In this document: positions 1 to 7,619 of the stretch, in pieces
Position numbering within the stretch: the stretch's first letter is position 1
Layout: each line of letters begins with the position of its first letter
Origin: Pseudomonadota bacterium
GTDB taxonomy: Bacteria; Pseudomonadota; Alphaproteobacteria; Rhizobiales; Xanthobacteraceae
Direction of reading: 5' to 3'
Assembly (NCBI GenBank): GCA_023432885.1
Contig: JAEZEU010000487.1
Location: 1 to 21,067 of the forward strand
DNA length: 21,067 bases
Position numbers and translations under genes: made by a program
Notes under the pieces: generated by a model
Database searches by the model: none
What the model was told of the DNA's origin: nothing
What the model saw: only the letters and a program-made list of their open reading frames with translations

Positions 1-122
1 GGTCCCCAAACCGTCCCAATCCGCCTTCCATCGCTCGCTCCATCAGGCACAACCCTCCCGATGGATTCAGACTTCATACGATCTGGCAAGTCGCCGGCGG
101 CCCGAGATGTGTGAACATGCTA

Positions 123-185
123 GGGCTTGTCCCGGGCATCCACGTCTTTACAGTCGCGCGGCACGTGGATGGCCGGAACAGGTCC
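123..185. repeat. Imperfect intergenic palindrome ahead of the alpha/beta hydrolase
   Basis: Arms 123-145 and 163-185 are reverse complements at 19 of 23 positions, separated by 17 nt, so the transcript could form a strong hairpin. It ends about 10 nt before the ribosome-binding site of the gene starting at 206, so it probably lies in that gene's leader. The wording of the arms (GGCTTGTCC..CATCCACG) resembles palindromic intergenic repeats common in Bradyrhizobium; that family link is recalled, not searched. The rest of bases 1-205 shows nothing else I can name. Confidence 0.6.
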
Positions 186-205
186 AGCCATGACGAGGAA
201 AAATC

Positions 206-1357
206 ATGGCCGCCCTCCCCGACATCCCGCTCCCCGCATCGATCCGCTCGCGCTACGTCGAGAACGTCAACGGCCTCTGCATGCATGTGCTGGAGGCCGG
301 CTACGAGACGCGGCGGCGGCCGTGCCTCCTCCTGCTGCACGGCTTCCCTGAACTCGCCTATAGCTGGCGCAAGGTGATGCCGACCTTGGCCGAGGCCGGC
401 TATCACGTCATCGCGCCGGACCAGCGCGGCTATGGCCGCACCACCGGCTGGGATCCGGATTACGACGGCGATCTTGCATCCTTTCGCCTGCCCAATCTCG
501 TACGCGACGCGGTCGGGCTGGTACACGCATTCGGCTACCGCAGCGTCGATGCCGTCATCGGGCACGACTTCGGCAGCTCGGTTGCGGCCTGGTGCGCGCT
601 GATCCGGCCCGACGTCTTCCGCTCGGTGGTGATGATGAGCGCGCCGTTCGGCGGCCCGCCGTCGCTCCCCTTCAACACGGCGGATAATCCTGCGAAGCCG
701 CCGACCGAAGATCCGGTGCATCGCGAGCTCGCAGCGCTGCCGCGGCCGCGAAAGCATTACCAGTGGTACTACTCGACGCGCGAAGCCAACAACGACATGC
801 ACAAGGCGCCTCAGGGCGTGCATGACTTCATGCGGGCCTATTACCACCACAAGAGCGCGGACTGGAAAGCGAACGCGCCCTATCCGCTGAAATCCTGGTC
901 CGCGGACGAACTCGCGAAATTGCCGACCTATTACGTCATGGATCTCGCCGAAGACATGGCTACGACCGTGGCCAAGGAGATGCCGTCGGCCGCCGAGATC
1001 GCCGCCAACAGATGGCTGCCTGACAGCGAGCTCGCCATCTACGCCGCCGAATATCAGCGCAACGGATTCCAGGGCGGACTGCAATGGTACCGCTGCGGTA
1101 CGTCAGGTGCGTTCAATTCGGAGCTGCAAACCTGGTCTGGCCGCACCATCGACGTGCCGTCGGCCTTCATCTCCGGCAAGCAGGACTGGGGAACTTACCA
1201 GCGCCCCGGCGTGTTCGAGGCCATGCAGACGAAAGCATGCACCGGCATTATCGGCTGCCACCTCGTCGATGGCGCCGGGCACTGGGTGCAGCAGGAGCAG
1301 CCCGGCGAAGTGAGCCGCCTGCTGCTTGCGTTTCTGCGCGATCCACGCCGCAGCTGA
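206..1357 (+). CDS. Alpha/beta hydrolase, epoxide-hydrolase-like
   Basis: A 383-residue alpha/beta-hydrolase-fold enzyme of the soluble epoxide hydrolase type, which would open an epoxide to a diol through an aspartyl-ester intermediate. Visible motifs are the oxyanion-hole HGFPE at about 45-49, the nucleophile elbow GHDFGS with Asp121 (Asp rather than Ser favours epoxide hydrolase or dehalogenase over an esterase), the GGLQWYR stretch in the cap-to-core return, an acid candidate near Asp327 (KQDWG), and the base in GAGHW at about His359. The cap has Tyr-rich segments (YYHH) that could supply the ring-opening tyrosines. There is no signal peptide, so it is probably cytoplasmic. The ATG is preceded by GAGGAA at 195-200. 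The substrate cannot be read from the sequence; a haloalkane dehalogenase or other hydrolase is the alternative. Confidence 0.85.
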   Translation: MAALPDIPLPASIRSRYVENVNGLCMHVLEAGYETRRRPCLLLLHGFPELAYSWRKVMPTLAEAGYHVIAPDQRGYGRTTGWDPDYDGDLASFRLPNLVRDAVGLVHAFGYRSVDAVIGHDFGSSVAAWCALIRPDVFRSVVMMSAPFGGPPSLPFNTADNPAKPPTEDPVHRELAALPRPRKHYQWYYSTREANNDMHKAPQGVHDFMRAYYHHKSADWKANAPYPLKSWSADELAKLPTYYVMDLAEDMATTVAKEMPSAAEIAANRWLPDSELAIYAAEYQRNGFQGGLQWYRCGTSGAFNSELQTWSGRTIDVPSAFISGKQDWGTYQRPGVFEAMQTKACTGIIGCHLVDGAGHWVQQEQPGEVSRLLLAFLRDPRRS

Positions 1358-1360
1358 CGA

Positions 1361-1389
1361 TTGACCCTGTTTTCCAGCCGGCCTAGATT
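1361..1389 (+). promoter_or_regulatory. Candidate sigma-70-type promoter of mbfA
   Basis: TTGACC at 1361-1366 matches the -35 consensus at 5 of 6 positions. After a 17-nt spacer, TAGATT at 1384-1389 matches the -10 consensus at 4 of 6. It starts 4 nt after the stop of the upstream hydrolase gene, so mbfA probably has its own promoter. The -10 element abuts and slightly overlaps the iron-control palindrome at 1388-1404. Confidence 0.6.
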
Positions 1390-1404
1390 TAGAATAGTTC
1401 TAAA
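1388..1404 (+). promoter_or_regulatory. ICE-like Irr operator (perfect palindrome)
   Basis: TTTAGAATAGTTCTAAA is a perfect inverted repeat of 7-bp arms around a 3-bp centre; the flanking A/T at 1387 and 1405 extends it by one pair. It matches the iron control element bound by the heme-responsive regulator Irr in Bradyrhizobium. The downstream gene encodes MbfA, whose B. japonicum homologue is known to be repressed by Irr when iron is scarce. The position over the -10 and presumed +1 fits repression by blocking RNA polymerase. Confidence 0.8.
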
Positions 1405-1429
1405 TTGTGAGCGCAGAGAGATCAGGGCC

Positions 1430-2407
1430 ATGGCTGTGAAGAGTTTCGCCGATCTCAGTGAGCGGGAAGTGCTGGCCGTCGCGATCGCGGCCGAAGAGGA
1501 AGACAGCCGCATCTACATGACCTTTGCGGAGGACCTCGCCGAGCGTTACCCGGATTCCGCAAAGCTGTTCGAGCAGATGGCGGAGGAGGAGCGCGGTCAC
1601 CGCCATCGGCTGCTCGAAATGTACGAGCAGCGCTTCGGCCCGCATCTGCCACCCATCCGCCGCGAGGACGTCAAGGGCTTCCTCAAGCGCCGCCCGATCT
1701 GGCTGACCAAGAACCTCCCGCTCGACACCATCCGCAAGGAAGTCGAGACCATGGAGCTGGAAGCCGAGCGCTTCTACGCCCGCGCCAGCGAGCAGGCGCA
1801 GGATGTCGGCGTGCGCCGCCTGCTCGGCGATCTCGCCGATGAAGAGAAGAACCACGAGAAGCACGCGGTCAAGCTGACCGGCGAGATCCTCAAGCCCGAC
1901 GTGCGGGCGGAGGAAGACCGGACGCGGCGGCGCATGTTCGTGCTGCAATACGTCCAGCCCGGACTCGCGGGCCTGATGGACGGCTCGGTCTCGACGCTGG
2001 CGCCGCTGTTTGCGGCGGCCTTCGCGACGCAGCACAACTGGCAGACCTTCCTCGTCGGCCTCGCCGCCTCGATCGGCGCCGGAATCAGCATGGGCTTTGC
2101 CGAAGCCCTGTCCGACGACGGCTCGCTGACCGGGCGCGGCTCGCCCTGGCTGCGCGGCATCACCTGCGGGCTGATGACGACGCTCGGCGGCCTCGGCCAC
2201 ACCATGCCCTATCTGGTGCCGGATGCGTGGCCGAACGCGTTCTGGATCGCCACTGCGATCGCCTGTGTGGTGGTGTTCTTCGAGCTCTGGGCCATCGCCT
2301 TTATCCGCGCGCGCTACATGGATACGCCGTTCCTGCACGCGGTGTTCCAGATCGTGCTCGGCGGCGCCATCGTGCTTGGCGTCGGGATACTGATCGGCGC
2401 GGCCTAG
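1430..2407 (+). CDS. mbfA: Membrane-bound ferritin-like iron exporter MbfA
   Basis: A 325-residue inner-membrane protein with an N-terminal ferritin-like (rubrerythrin/erythrin) domain, about 1-160, fused to a C-terminal VIT1/CCC1-like transporter domain, about 170-325. The ferritin part has Glu/His metal-ligand clusters: EEE at 22-24, EEERGH at 52-57, ELEAE near 109-113 and DEEKNH at 137-142. The membrane part begins with QPGLAGLMDGSVST (about 176-189) and contains MGFAEALSDDG (221-231), both typical of VIT-type transporters, followed by several hydrophobic helices. MbfA of B. japonicum and Agrobacterium exports iron and protects against iron and peroxide stress. An upstream in-frame TTG at 1361 overlaps the promoter and Irr-box region, so the ATG at 1430 is chosen; it matches the family N-terminus. 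Iron-dependent control by Irr is strongly suggested by the operator at 1388-1404. Confidence 0.93.
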   Translation: MAVKSFADLSEREVLAVAIAAEEEDSRIYMTFAEDLAERYPDSAKLFEQMAEEERGHRHRLLEMYEQRFGPHLPPIRREDVKGFLKRRPIWLTKNLPLDTIRKEVETMELEAERFYARASEQAQDVGVRRLLGDLADEEKNHEKHAVKLTGEILKPDVRAEEDRTRRRMFVLQYVQPGLAGLMDGSVSTLAPLFAAAFATQHNWQTFLVGLAASIGAGISMGFAEALSDDGSLTGRGSPWLRGITCGLMTTLGGLGHTMPYLVPDAWPNAFWIATAIACVVVFFELWAIAFIRARYMDTPFLHAVFQIVLGGAIVLGVGILIGAA

Positions 2408-2430
2408 CAGCCGCGGACATTCTGCCGCCA

Positions 2431-2442
2431 TGACCGCGGTCA
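2431..2442. repeat. 12-bp perfect palindrome between mbfA and the amidase gene
   Basis: TGACCGCGGTCA is a perfect 12-bp palindrome 24 nt after the mbfA stop. It lacks a loop and a T-run, so it is not a convincing terminator; a protein-binding site or chance are both possible. The rest of the 169-bp gap shows no further structure apart from the amidase ribosome-binding site. Confidence 0.35.
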
Positions 2443-2576
2443 CGGTCAAGCGGCGAATGCCTCCGATACCTGCAACACCGCAGCGCCCTTCGCACGATGA
2501 TTTGAAATCGGCCGTCCGTCTTGCGAGGGGCGCGCAAACCGCGCATCATCCGTCGCAATAAAAACGGAGGACGTCC

Positions 2577-4049
2577 TTGGCCAAATCGCAGTGGAGTTTT
2601 GAGAGCGCCGTCAACCTGTCGGCGGCGCTCGCCGCGAGGGAAGTATCCGCGGTCGAACTGGCAAAGGACGCCATTGCCCGCATCGAGCGGCATGATGCGA
2701 AGATCAACGCGATTTGCGTGCGCGATTTCGAACGCGCGCTGCAAGCGGCGCGCGAGGCCGACGCGGCGCTGGCGCGCGGCGACAAGAAAGCGCTGCTCGG
2801 CATTCCCCTCACCGTGAAGGAATCCTACAATATCGCGGGCCTGCCCACGACCTGGGGCATTCCGCAGCAGAAGGACTTTGTCCCCGGCGAAGACGCCCTC
2901 TCGATTACCCGCGTCAAGGAAGCGGGCGGCGTCATCCTCGGCAAGACCAACGTGCCGCTCGGGCTCGGCGACTGGCAGAGCTATAACGAGATCTACGGCA
3001 TCACCAACAACCCCTACGATCTCGGCCGCACGCCGGGCGGCTCTTCCGGCGGATCGTCGGCGGCCCTCGCCGCCGGCTACGGGCCGCTCTCGCTCGGCTC
3101 CGACATCGGCGGCTCGCTGCGCGTGCCGGCGTTTCATTGCGGCGTCTACGCACACAAGCCGACCTTCGCGCTGGTGCCCTCGCGCGGCCACACGCCGCCG
3201 CCCTTCCCGCCGCTGCCGCTCGACCGCGATCTCGCCGTGATCGGCCCGATGGCGCGCTGCGCCGCCGATCTCTCGCTCTTGCTCGACGTCATCGCCGGCC
3301 CCGACCCGCTCGACGCCGGCAAGGCCTATCGTCTCGAATTGCCGGCGCCGCGCCACAACACGCTGAAGGAATTCCGCGTGGTTGTGATCGACAGCGATCC
3401 CGTAATGCCGACGGACTCCGTGGTGCGCGGCTCGATCGAGAAGCTCGCAGGCAATCTCGGCAGGGCCGGCGTCAAGATCGAGCGCCATTCGGAGCTCTTG
3501 CCGGACTTCACCGCCTCGACCGGACTCTATATGCGCATGCTGCTGTCGTTCCTGGCGGCGTCGTTCCCGCCCGACGTCTATGCCGGCGCGCAGGCAGCCG
3601 CGCAAGCCATCCCGCCTGGCGATACCAGCCTCGGCGCAGAACGCCTGCGCGGCATTGCGATGTCTCATCGCGACTGGGTGATGGCCGACGGCGCCCGCGC
3701 GCGGCTGCGTGCGCAATGGCGCGAGTTGTTCAAGCAATATGACGCCGTGATCTGTCCGATCATGCCGACGCCGGCCTACAAGCACGACCACACACCCGAC
3801 CAGGAAAGCCGCCGCATCCACATCGACGGCAAGGCGCATGTCTATCCCGACCAGCTGTCATGGCCGGGCATCGCGACGCTGCCGGGCCTGCCCTCCACCG
3901 CGATCCCGACCGGCTTCTCGCCCGACGGCCTTCCGCTCGGCGTGCAGATCGTCGGGCCTTGGCTGGAGGACCGCACCACGATCAAGCTCGCCGAACTGAT
4001 CGAGCGCGAATTCGGCGGCTTCAAGCCGCCGGCGATGTTCGATGATTGA
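2577..4049 (+). CDS. Amidase-signature-family hydrolase (TTG start)
   Basis: A 490-residue amidase of the amidase signature family, which hydrolyses carboxamides to acid plus ammonia or amine. The Ser-cisSer-Lys triad is complete: Lys81 in LTVKESYN, Ser156 in PGGSSGGSS, and nucleophile Ser180 in GSDIGGSLR, with the same 24-residue Ser-Ser spacing as fatty acid amide hydrolase. The Gly/Ser-rich signature (about 153-180) is followed by YAHKPT. There is no signal peptide. The start is a TTG with AACGGAGG at 2563-2570 exactly 6 nt upstream, and no competing ATG matches the family N-terminus. It is monocistronic by position, 169 bp after mbfA. The substrate is not predictable; it lacks obvious features of the glutamyl-tRNA amidotransferase GatA setting (no gatC or gatB nearby). 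Confidence 0.88.
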   Translation: MAKSQWSFESAVNLSAALAAREVSAVELAKDAIARIERHDAKINAICVRDFERALQAAREADAALARGDKKALLGIPLTVKESYNIAGLPTTWGIPQQKDFVPGEDALSITRVKEAGGVILGKTNVPLGLGDWQSYNEIYGITNNPYDLGRTPGGSSGGSSAALAAGYGPLSLGSDIGGSLRVPAFHCGVYAHKPTFALVPSRGHTPPPFPPLPLDRDLAVIGPMARCAADLSLLLDVIAGPDPLDAGKAYRLELPAPRHNTLKEFRVVVIDSDPVMPTDSVVRGSIEKLAGNLGRAGVKIERHSELLPDFTASTGLYMRMLLSFLAASFPPDVYAGAQAAAQAIPPGDTSLGAERLRGIAMSHRDWVMADGARARLRAQWRELFKQYDAVICPIMPTPAYKHDHTPDQESRRIHIDGKAHVYPDQLSWPGIATLPGLPSTAIPTGFSPDGLPLGVQIVGPWLEDRTTIKLAELIEREFGGFKPPAMFDD

Positions 4050-4067
4050 TGCCGACCAAGGCCACAC

Positions 4068-4151
4068 CGTCATTGCGAGGAGCGAAGCGACGAAGCAATC
4101 CATAGCGCAACAAGCGGACAGGTGGATTGCTTCGCTTGGCCCGCCATGACG
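4068..4151. repeat. Intergenic palindromic repeat, family B (CGTCATTGCGAGG type)
   Basis: An 84-bp palindromic element fills most of the gap between the amidase and the NTF2-like gene. The outer ends CGTCAT (4068) and ATGACG (to 4151) are complementary, and the inner arms GAAGCAATCCA at 4092-4102 and TGGATTGCTTC at 4123-4133 pair perfectly over 11 bp. A related but composite copy lies at 15122-15311. Its end wording resembles the family A elements, suggesting related non-autonomous repeats. Confidence 0.8.
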
Positions 4152-4170
4152 AAACAGGGAGCGGAGAAAA

Positions 4171-4524
4171 ATGAACAACGACCTCGCCGAGCTGACGAGG
4201 CTCAACCACGACTATGTCGCATCCGTGCAGAATTCCGACGTCAAGCGCTTTGACGAAATCCTCGCGGCGGATTTCTATTGCTCCAATCCCGACAAGTCGC
4301 TGGTCGACCGCGCCGCGTTCCTGGAGCAGACTGCAAAGCCGGTCGCGATCCGAAACCTCAGGGCCGAGGACGTGAAGATCCGCATCCTCGGCGATTTCGC
4401 CATCATCCACGCCGCAACGAGCTACAACACGCCGGACGGCCAGCAGGCGCACGGCCGCTACACGGATTGCTGGGCCAGGCAGAACGGCAAGTGGCTGGCG
4501 GTATCAGCGCATGTGACGCGGTGA
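4171..4524 (+). CDS. NTF2-like (DUF4440/SnoaL-type) small protein
   Basis: A 117-residue protein with the pattern of the NTF2-like cone fold: an N-terminal helix (LAELTRLNHDYVASVQNSD), an ADFYCSNPDKSLVDRAAFLE segment, then beta strands ending in RYTDCWARQNGKWLAVSAHVT, typical of DUF4440 proteins (the W-x-x-x-x-G-x-W end). Such folds serve as small-molecule binding proteins, isomerases or ketosteroid-like enzymes, but no catalytic residue can be assigned here. The ATG has GGAG at 4163-4166. It stands alone between two palindromic repeats, so it is probably transcribed separately or as a weak tail of the amidase unit. The function is unknown. Confidence 0.8.
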   Translation: MNNDLAELTRLNHDYVASVQNSDVKRFDEILAADFYCSNPDKSLVDRAAFLEQTAKPVAIRNLRAEDVKIRILGDFAIIHAATSYNTPDGQQAHGRYTDCWARQNGKWLAVSAHVTR

Positions 4525-4536
4525 TTGCTTCCCGAC

Positions 4537-4627
4537 CATTCCGGGGCCGGCGCAACGCGTGAGCCCGAAATCTTGTGCCGCATAACCTCTGGATTCCGGG
4601 TTCGCGTCTTCGACGCGCCCCGGAATG
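4537..4627. repeat. Intergenic palindromic repeat, family A (CATTCCGGGG type)
   Basis: The outer arms CATTCCGGGGC (4537-4547) and GCCCCGGAATG (4617-4627) are perfect 11-bp inverted repeats. An internal GGATTCCGGGTTCG segment matches the copy at 9440-9545. It sits between convergent genes (the NTF2-like gene on plus, the alcohol dehydrogenase gene on minus), where its hairpin may help end transcription from both sides; that role is inferred. Confidence 0.8.
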
Positions 4628-4642
4628 ACGACGTTGTCGTCG

Positions 4643-5731
4643 TCAGCTGTCAAACATGATCACGCTGCGCAGCGTCTTGCCTGCTTTCATGTTGGCAAAG
4701 CCCTCGTTGATTTCCGGCAGCTTCAGCTTGGCAGAAATCCAGTCTTCGAGATGCAGCTTGCCGCGCATGTAGAACTCGACCAGGCGCGGCATGTCGACGC
4801 GGAAGTGGTTGGAGCCCATCGACGAGCCCTGGATGCGGCGTTCGCGCAGGAAGTCGAAGCCGTGCAGCTCGATCTTCTGGCCGAACGGGATCATGCCGAC
4901 GATGGTGGCGGTGCCGCCGGGCGCCAGCATGGCAAAGCACTGCTCGGCGGTTTCCTTGCGGCCCAGCACCTCGAAGGAGTGATGCACGCCGCCTCCCGTG
5001 AGCTCGCGCACCTGCTGCACGACGTCGCCGCGGGCGGGGTCGACGATGTCGGTCGCGCCCAGCTTGGTCGCAAGCTGCAGCTTTGCCGGATTGGTGTCGA
5101 TGGCGATGATGCGCCCCGCGCCTGCGATCGCCGCGCCATTGATCGCGGCCATGCCGACACCGCCGCAGCCGACCACCGCAACCGTCTCGCCGGCCTGTAC
5201 CTTCGCCGTGTTCACCACCGCGCCATAGCCGGTGATGACGCCGCAGCCGATCAGCGCGGCGAGTTCCAGCGGCATGTCCTTGCGGATCTTCACGATGGCG
5301 TTCTCGTGCACCAGCATCTGCTCGGCAAAGGAGGAGAGGTTGAGGAACTGGTTCAGCTTCTCCGCCTTGCCCCATTGCAGGCGGTTGGACTGGCCCGGCA
5401 GCATCTTCACCGTCGTGTCGGTGCAGAGCACGGTACGGCCGGTGGTGCAATTGTCACAGGTGCCGCAGAACACCGACAGACACGTCACGACATGATCGCC
5501 GGGCTTCACATAGGTGACGTCGGAGCCGACCTTCTCGACCACGCCGGCGGACTCATGGCCGAGCACGGCCGGCAGCGGATGTGGGTAGAGGCCTTCGATG
5601 AAGTGCAGATCGGAGTGACAGAGGCCGGCGACCTTGGTGCGGATCAGGACTTCGCGCGGGCCGGGATTCGGCACGCTGATGTCTTCGATCACGAGCGGCT
5701 TGTTGACTTCGTACAGAACGGCAGCCTTCAT
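4643..5731 (-). CDS. Zinc-dependent, NAD-type alcohol dehydrogenase
   Basis: A 362-residue medium-chain dehydrogenase that oxidises an alcohol to an aldehyde or ketone (or the reverse) with NAD(H). Catalytic zinc ligands are visible: Cys38 (GLCHSD), His59-Glu60 (LGHE) and Cys163 (IGCGV). The structural zinc lobe is Cys89, Cys92, Cys95 and Cys103. The Rossmann motif GCGGVG spans 188-193, with Asp212 placed to bind the adenosine ribose, favouring NAD. The reading frame is open up to 5890, but the ATG at 5731 starts the canonical MKAAVLYE N-terminus and upstream sequence overlaps the neighbouring gene. It lies 70 nt downstream of the acyl-CoA dehydrogenase gene on the same strand and is probably cotranscribed. 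It resembles class III-like dehydrogenases of acyl or aldehyde metabolism; the exact substrate is unknown. Confidence 0.9.
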   Translation of the reverse strand: MKAAVLYEVNKPLVIEDISVPNPGPREVLIRTKVAGLCHSDLHFIEGLYPHPLPAVLGHESAGVVEKVGSDVTYVKPGDHVVTCLSVFCGTCDNCTTGRTVLCTDTTVKMLPGQSNRLQWGKAEKLNQFLNLSSFAEQMLVHENAIVKIRKDMPLELAALIGCGVITGYGAVVNTAKVQAGETVAVVGCGGVGMAAINGAAIAGAGRIIAIDTNPAKLQLATKLGATDIVDPARGDVVQQVRELTGGGVHHSFEVLGRKETAEQCFAMLAPGGTATIVGMIPFGQKIELHGFDFLRERRIQGSSMGSNHFRVDMPRLVEFYMRGKLHLEDWISAKLKLPEINEGFANMKAGKTLRSVIMFDS

Positions 5732-5770
5732 CGGTCGTTTTCCCCTGATGCTTTGTTGTTTCGCTTGCAA

Positions 5771-5787
5771 CTCTCCCTGTGGGAGAG
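5771..5787. repeat. Short hairpin between the acyl-CoA dehydrogenase and alcohol dehydrogenase genes
   Basis: CTCTCCC and GGGAGAG form a perfect 7-bp stem around a TGT loop. It lies in the 70-nt spacer of the minus-strand gene pair. There is no T-run on the minus-strand side, so it is more likely a repeat remnant or mRNA-processing/stability structure than a terminator. Confidence 0.5.
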
Positions 5788-5801
5788 GTGTTTCTCCAAA
5801 C

Positions 5802-7583
5802 CTACGCCGCGGTGAGCAATTCGCCAACCTCGGCGATGCCAACGGCGCGGTCGCCGAGCAGGTGGGCGGTGATGGCGCGCTGCGTCGCACTTTCCGTCAG
5901 GCGGAAGGGATCGCCCGCCGAAATGCGATGGTCGACCACCATGCGCGACAGCAGCAGGCGCCGCGCATCACCGCGCATCTCGTGAATGCGACCGCCTTCC
6001 CAGGCGAAGGCCACCGCGCTTGCGACATGATAGAGGAGACTGGTGGCGCGCCGCGCATCGCCCTCATTGTCCATCCGGCTTGCCACCTCGCGCGCGAAGC
6101 CTACCGCACGATCGGCGAGCTCGCGCAAGCGATTGCGCCAGGCGACCGGCACATTGGCAGAATCGTCCAGCCGCGCATGCAGATCGGCGGCCAGCGCATT
6201 GTCTGCGCCATGCCGGCCGATCGCGCGCGTCAGCGCATCGATGGCGACGATGTTGCCGGTGCCTTCCCAGATCGAGCCGAGATGCGCATCGCGCAGCAGC
6301 CGCGCGGTCGCGAATTCCTCGATGTAGCCGATGCCGCCGCGCATCTCCAGCGCATCGCCGCAGACCTTGCGGGCATCGCGGGTGGCGCGGAATTTCAAGG
6401 TCGGCGTCAGGATGCGCAGCAGCGCCGCCGCATCCTGGCTGCCGGCCTCCGCACGATCGAGCGCATCGGCCGTGAGGAAACTCAGCGAGAGCCCCTGCTC
6501 GGTGGCAAGCATGATCTTCATCAGCTGCCGCTGGGCCAGTGGCTTGTCGATGATGCGGCTGCCGAACACCACGCGATTCCTGGCCACCGTCATCGCATCG
6601 TGATGCGCGCGGCGCATCAGCGCGGTCGATTTCACGCCGTTGGACAGGCGCGAGGAGTTCACCATCTCGGCCATCTGCACAAAGCCCCGGTCGAGCTTGC
6701 CGACTGCGTAGGCAATCGCGCCTTCCAGCTTGATTTCGCCCGAGGCCATCGATCGCGTCCCAAGCTTGTCCTTGAGCCGCACGATCCGGTAATGATTCTG
6801 CGAGCCGTCATCGAGCCGGCGCGGCATCAGGAACAGGCCGACGCCACGCGTGCCCGGACCCGCCCCTTCAGGTCGCGCCAGCAGCATCACGACTTCCGCG
6901 TCCGCATTGGAGCAGAACCATTTTTCGCCATAGAGGCGCCAGTGATCGCCCTCCTGCACCGCCCTCGTCGTGAGCGTGCCGACGTCGGAGCCGCCTTCCT
7001 TCTCGGTCATGAACTGGCCGCCTTGCGTCAGCTTGCTCATGTCGGTCTGCGTCAGGCCGTCGAGATATCTGGCCTTCAAATCATCGCTGCCGAAATTCGC
7101 CAGCAATTTGGCGCAGCCGTCGGTGACGTTGATGGGACAGCCGAGGCCGAACTCCGCCTGGTTGAACAGGAAGGTGAAGGCGTGCTTTGCCACGACGGGA
7201 TATTTATCGGGCCAGCCCAGGATGCCCTTGCGCACCGACATCGCGTGGATGCCGAATTCGCCGAAGGCGGCGCGCTCGAGCTCGCGATAGGCCGGGTGAT
7301 ATTCGATCCACTGCTCGTCGCGGCCGAACTTGTCGCGCTGGTGCAGGACAGGCGTGTGGCGGTCGGCGAGCCGTGCGCATTCGTCGAGATGGCCGCCGGC
7401 CATGGCGCCGAGACGGTCGAGATGCGGCTCGATGTGGCGGAACGTCGCGTCGGGCAGATGCAGCCGCAACAGATCGGTCAGCGCCGGATCAGCCCGGTAG
7501 AAGTTCGTGCCTGTCGTGTCGGGTGCGAGCAATCCCGGCCGGTCGGGAATGGCGGCCCTGCGATCGTGCTTGAGTGGCTGCAT
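5802..7583 (-). CDS. AidB-like acyl-CoA dehydrogenase
   Basis: A 593-residue flavoprotein of the acyl-CoA dehydrogenase superfamily, longer than standard members (about 380-400) and in the range of the AidB/adaptive-response type. Landmarks are GTNFYRADP near 25-33, the FAD-contact MTEKEGGSDVG at 192-202, GEKWFCSNADAE at 219-230, CGDALEMRGGIGYIEEF at 408-424, and IWEGTGNI at 438-445, with Glu440 in the place expected for the late catalytic Glu in AidB-type proteins. It has an extra C-terminal helical domain. E. coli AidB binds DNA and protects against alkylation; whether this one does so or acts as a dehydrogenase on an unusual acyl-CoA is open. The ATG at 7583 is preceded on the minus strand by an AAGGG ribosome-binding site inside a tandem repeat. 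It is divergent from the GST gene. Confidence 0.85.
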   Translation of the reverse strand: MQPLKHDRRAAIPDRPGLLAPDTTGTNFYRADPALTDLLRLHLPDATFRHIEPHLDRLGAMAGGHLDECARLADRHTPVLHQRDKFGRDEQWIEYHPAYRELERAAFGEFGIHAMSVRKGILGWPDKYPVVAKHAFTFLFNQAEFGLGCPINVTDGCAKLLANFGSDDLKARYLDGLTQTDMSKLTQGGQFMTEKEGGSDVGTLTTRAVQEGDHWRLYGEKWFCSNADAEVVMLLARPEGAGPGTRGVGLFLMPRRLDDGSQNHYRIVRLKDKLGTRSMASGEIKLEGAIAYAVGKLDRGFVQMAEMVNSSRLSNGVKSTALMRRAHHDAMTVARNRVVFGSRIIDKPLAQRQLMKIMLATEQGLSLSFLTADALDRAEAGSQDAAALLRILTPTLKFRATRDARKVCGDALEMRGGIGYIEEFATARLLRDAHLGSIWEGTGNIVAIDALTRAIGRHGADNALAADLHARLDDSANVPVAWRNRLRELADRAVGFAREVASRMDNEGDARRATSLLYHVASAVAFAWEGGRIHEMRGDARRLLLSRMVVDHRISAGDPFRLTESATQRAITAHLLGDRAVGIAEVGELLTAA

Positions 7584-7585
7584 CT

Positions 7586-7619
7586 TTTGCCCTTGTCGTT
7601 TCTTTGCGCTTGTCGTTTC
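7586..7619. repeat. Two tandem 17-bp direct repeats just upstream of the acyl-CoA dehydrogenase start
   Basis: TTTGCCCTTGTCGTTTC (7586-7602) and TTTGCGCTTGTCGTTTC (7603-7619) are adjacent direct repeats with 16 of 17 identities. On the minus strand they form the 5' leader of the gene starting at 7583, and the proximal copy carries its ribosome-binding purines (AAGGGCAAA). The single mismatch changes AAGGG to AAGCG, so only the copy next to the gene keeps a Shine-Dalgarno-like core. Confidence 0.75.

Noticed and set aside
74..1084. A 336-residue minus-strand open frame.
   Set aside because: It is antisense to the epoxide-hydrolase-like gene and runs into the upstream repeat; no family features.
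2431..2442. The 12-bp palindrome considered as the mbfA terminator.
   Set aside because: A loopless palindrome without a T-run cannot form a typical rho-independent terminator.
2301..3839. A 512-residue minus-strand open frame across mbfA's end and the amidase.
   Set aside because: It is antisense to a complete amidase with an intact triad; composition is that of a shadow frame.
4625..5815. A 396-residue plus-strand open frame.
   Set aside because: It is antisense to the alcohol dehydrogenase with complete zinc sites; composition of a shadow frame.
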